Source: Rodentolepis nana (taxonomy: Eukaryota > Platyhelminthes > Cestoda > Cyclophyllidea > Hymenolepididae). From it: 47,655 nucleotides of DNA. A program made the translations under genes and the position numbers. Location: assembly GCA_900617975.1 (NCBI GenBank), contig UZAE01012029.1, positions 1 to 47,655 on the forward strand, given 5' to 3'. Positions 47,231 to 47,655 of the stretch are shown piece after piece. The notes under the pieces were generated by a model. The model had not been told where the DNA came from, ran no database searches, and saw only the letters and a list, made by a program, of their open reading frames with translations. Within the stretch, counting starts at the first letter, position 1, and each line of letters starts with the position of its first letter.

Positions 47231-47655
47231 ATCAATCATGGCTAGAACACTCGATTCATTTTTTCGGGATTTCAAAATGCATGTGTACTTTTAAACGATT
47301 AGAGAAATGAACTTTTTGGTTAAATTAGTTCCAATTACTCCATTCGTCAATATTTTAATGTTTAAATACTTAAAATTTGTACTATGATAGAACTTTATCA
47401 ATCAGAATTTTGCCTTCAATGTTTGGTCGATTGAGATCAGAACCTTCAACAAGTTCTTTAATGAGCAATTATTTTCGCGGTTACATGCATTTATAAGAAT
47501 TGGAAAGTCGTGAGTAAGACCATTAGGACAAGGCACAAATGAATGCTTTGTGATGAAAGTATGGTCTGGATAAAAGAAGTAAACTCTGCAGTAAAGAGGG
47601 AAGTATTTCCACTTCAGAAAAAAAAGCTTTCGGCTGACTTGCTCGAAACCAATCT

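Noticed and set aside
1..47655. CRISPR arrays, rRNA, bacterial operons or viral genes
   Set aside because: No regularly spaced repeats, rRNA-like or viral-like coding sequence; the window is a spliced animal gene.

Overview
The window is a spliced, AT-rich eukaryotic region. It holds the interior of one very large gene on the minus strand: a USP9X / fat-facets-type ubiquitin-specific protease (deubiquitinase). I assembled 32 exons between 46863 (5' side) and 698 (3' side). Splice sites fit on every exon and reading phase is continuous across all 31 introns. They encode about 3,047 residues, already more than the whole human protein (about 2,550), yet both ends lie outside the window. The extra length is mostly Ser/Gly/Asn-rich inserts between conserved blocks.

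Layout in gene direction (right to left). Exons 1-10 (46863-29285) are the N-terminal helical/armadillo-like scaffold. Exon 11 (28465-27401) holds the ubiquitin-like domain and a Ser-rich linker. Exons 12-18 (25914-18039) are the second helical block. Exons 19-27 (17966-11775) are the peptidase C19 catalytic domain, with Cys box, two CxxC zinc-ribbon knuckles, His box and the third triad residue. Exons 28-32 (10331-698) are the C-terminal helical region. No second gene is convincingly supported in either strand.

The introns carry the accessory content. Seven copies of one SINE-like element (about 190-420 bp, A+T-rich AAATA-type tail) are present, four of them with clear 12-15 bp target-site duplications. 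All seven lie in the same orientation, antisense to the gene. Two copies of an inverted-repeat, MITE-like element are present, as are many poly-G/poly-C tracts (9-21 nt), two (TA)n runs, one strong hairpin, and one 481-base assembly gap (24021-24501) bounded by poly-G.

Organism: a metazoan. The SINE load, the AT-richness, the mix of about 65-72 nt minimal introns with multi-kilobase ones, and the divergent low-complexity-inflated USP9X all suggest a flatworm, perhaps a tapeworm with a repeat-rich genome. That is inference; nothing here proves the species.
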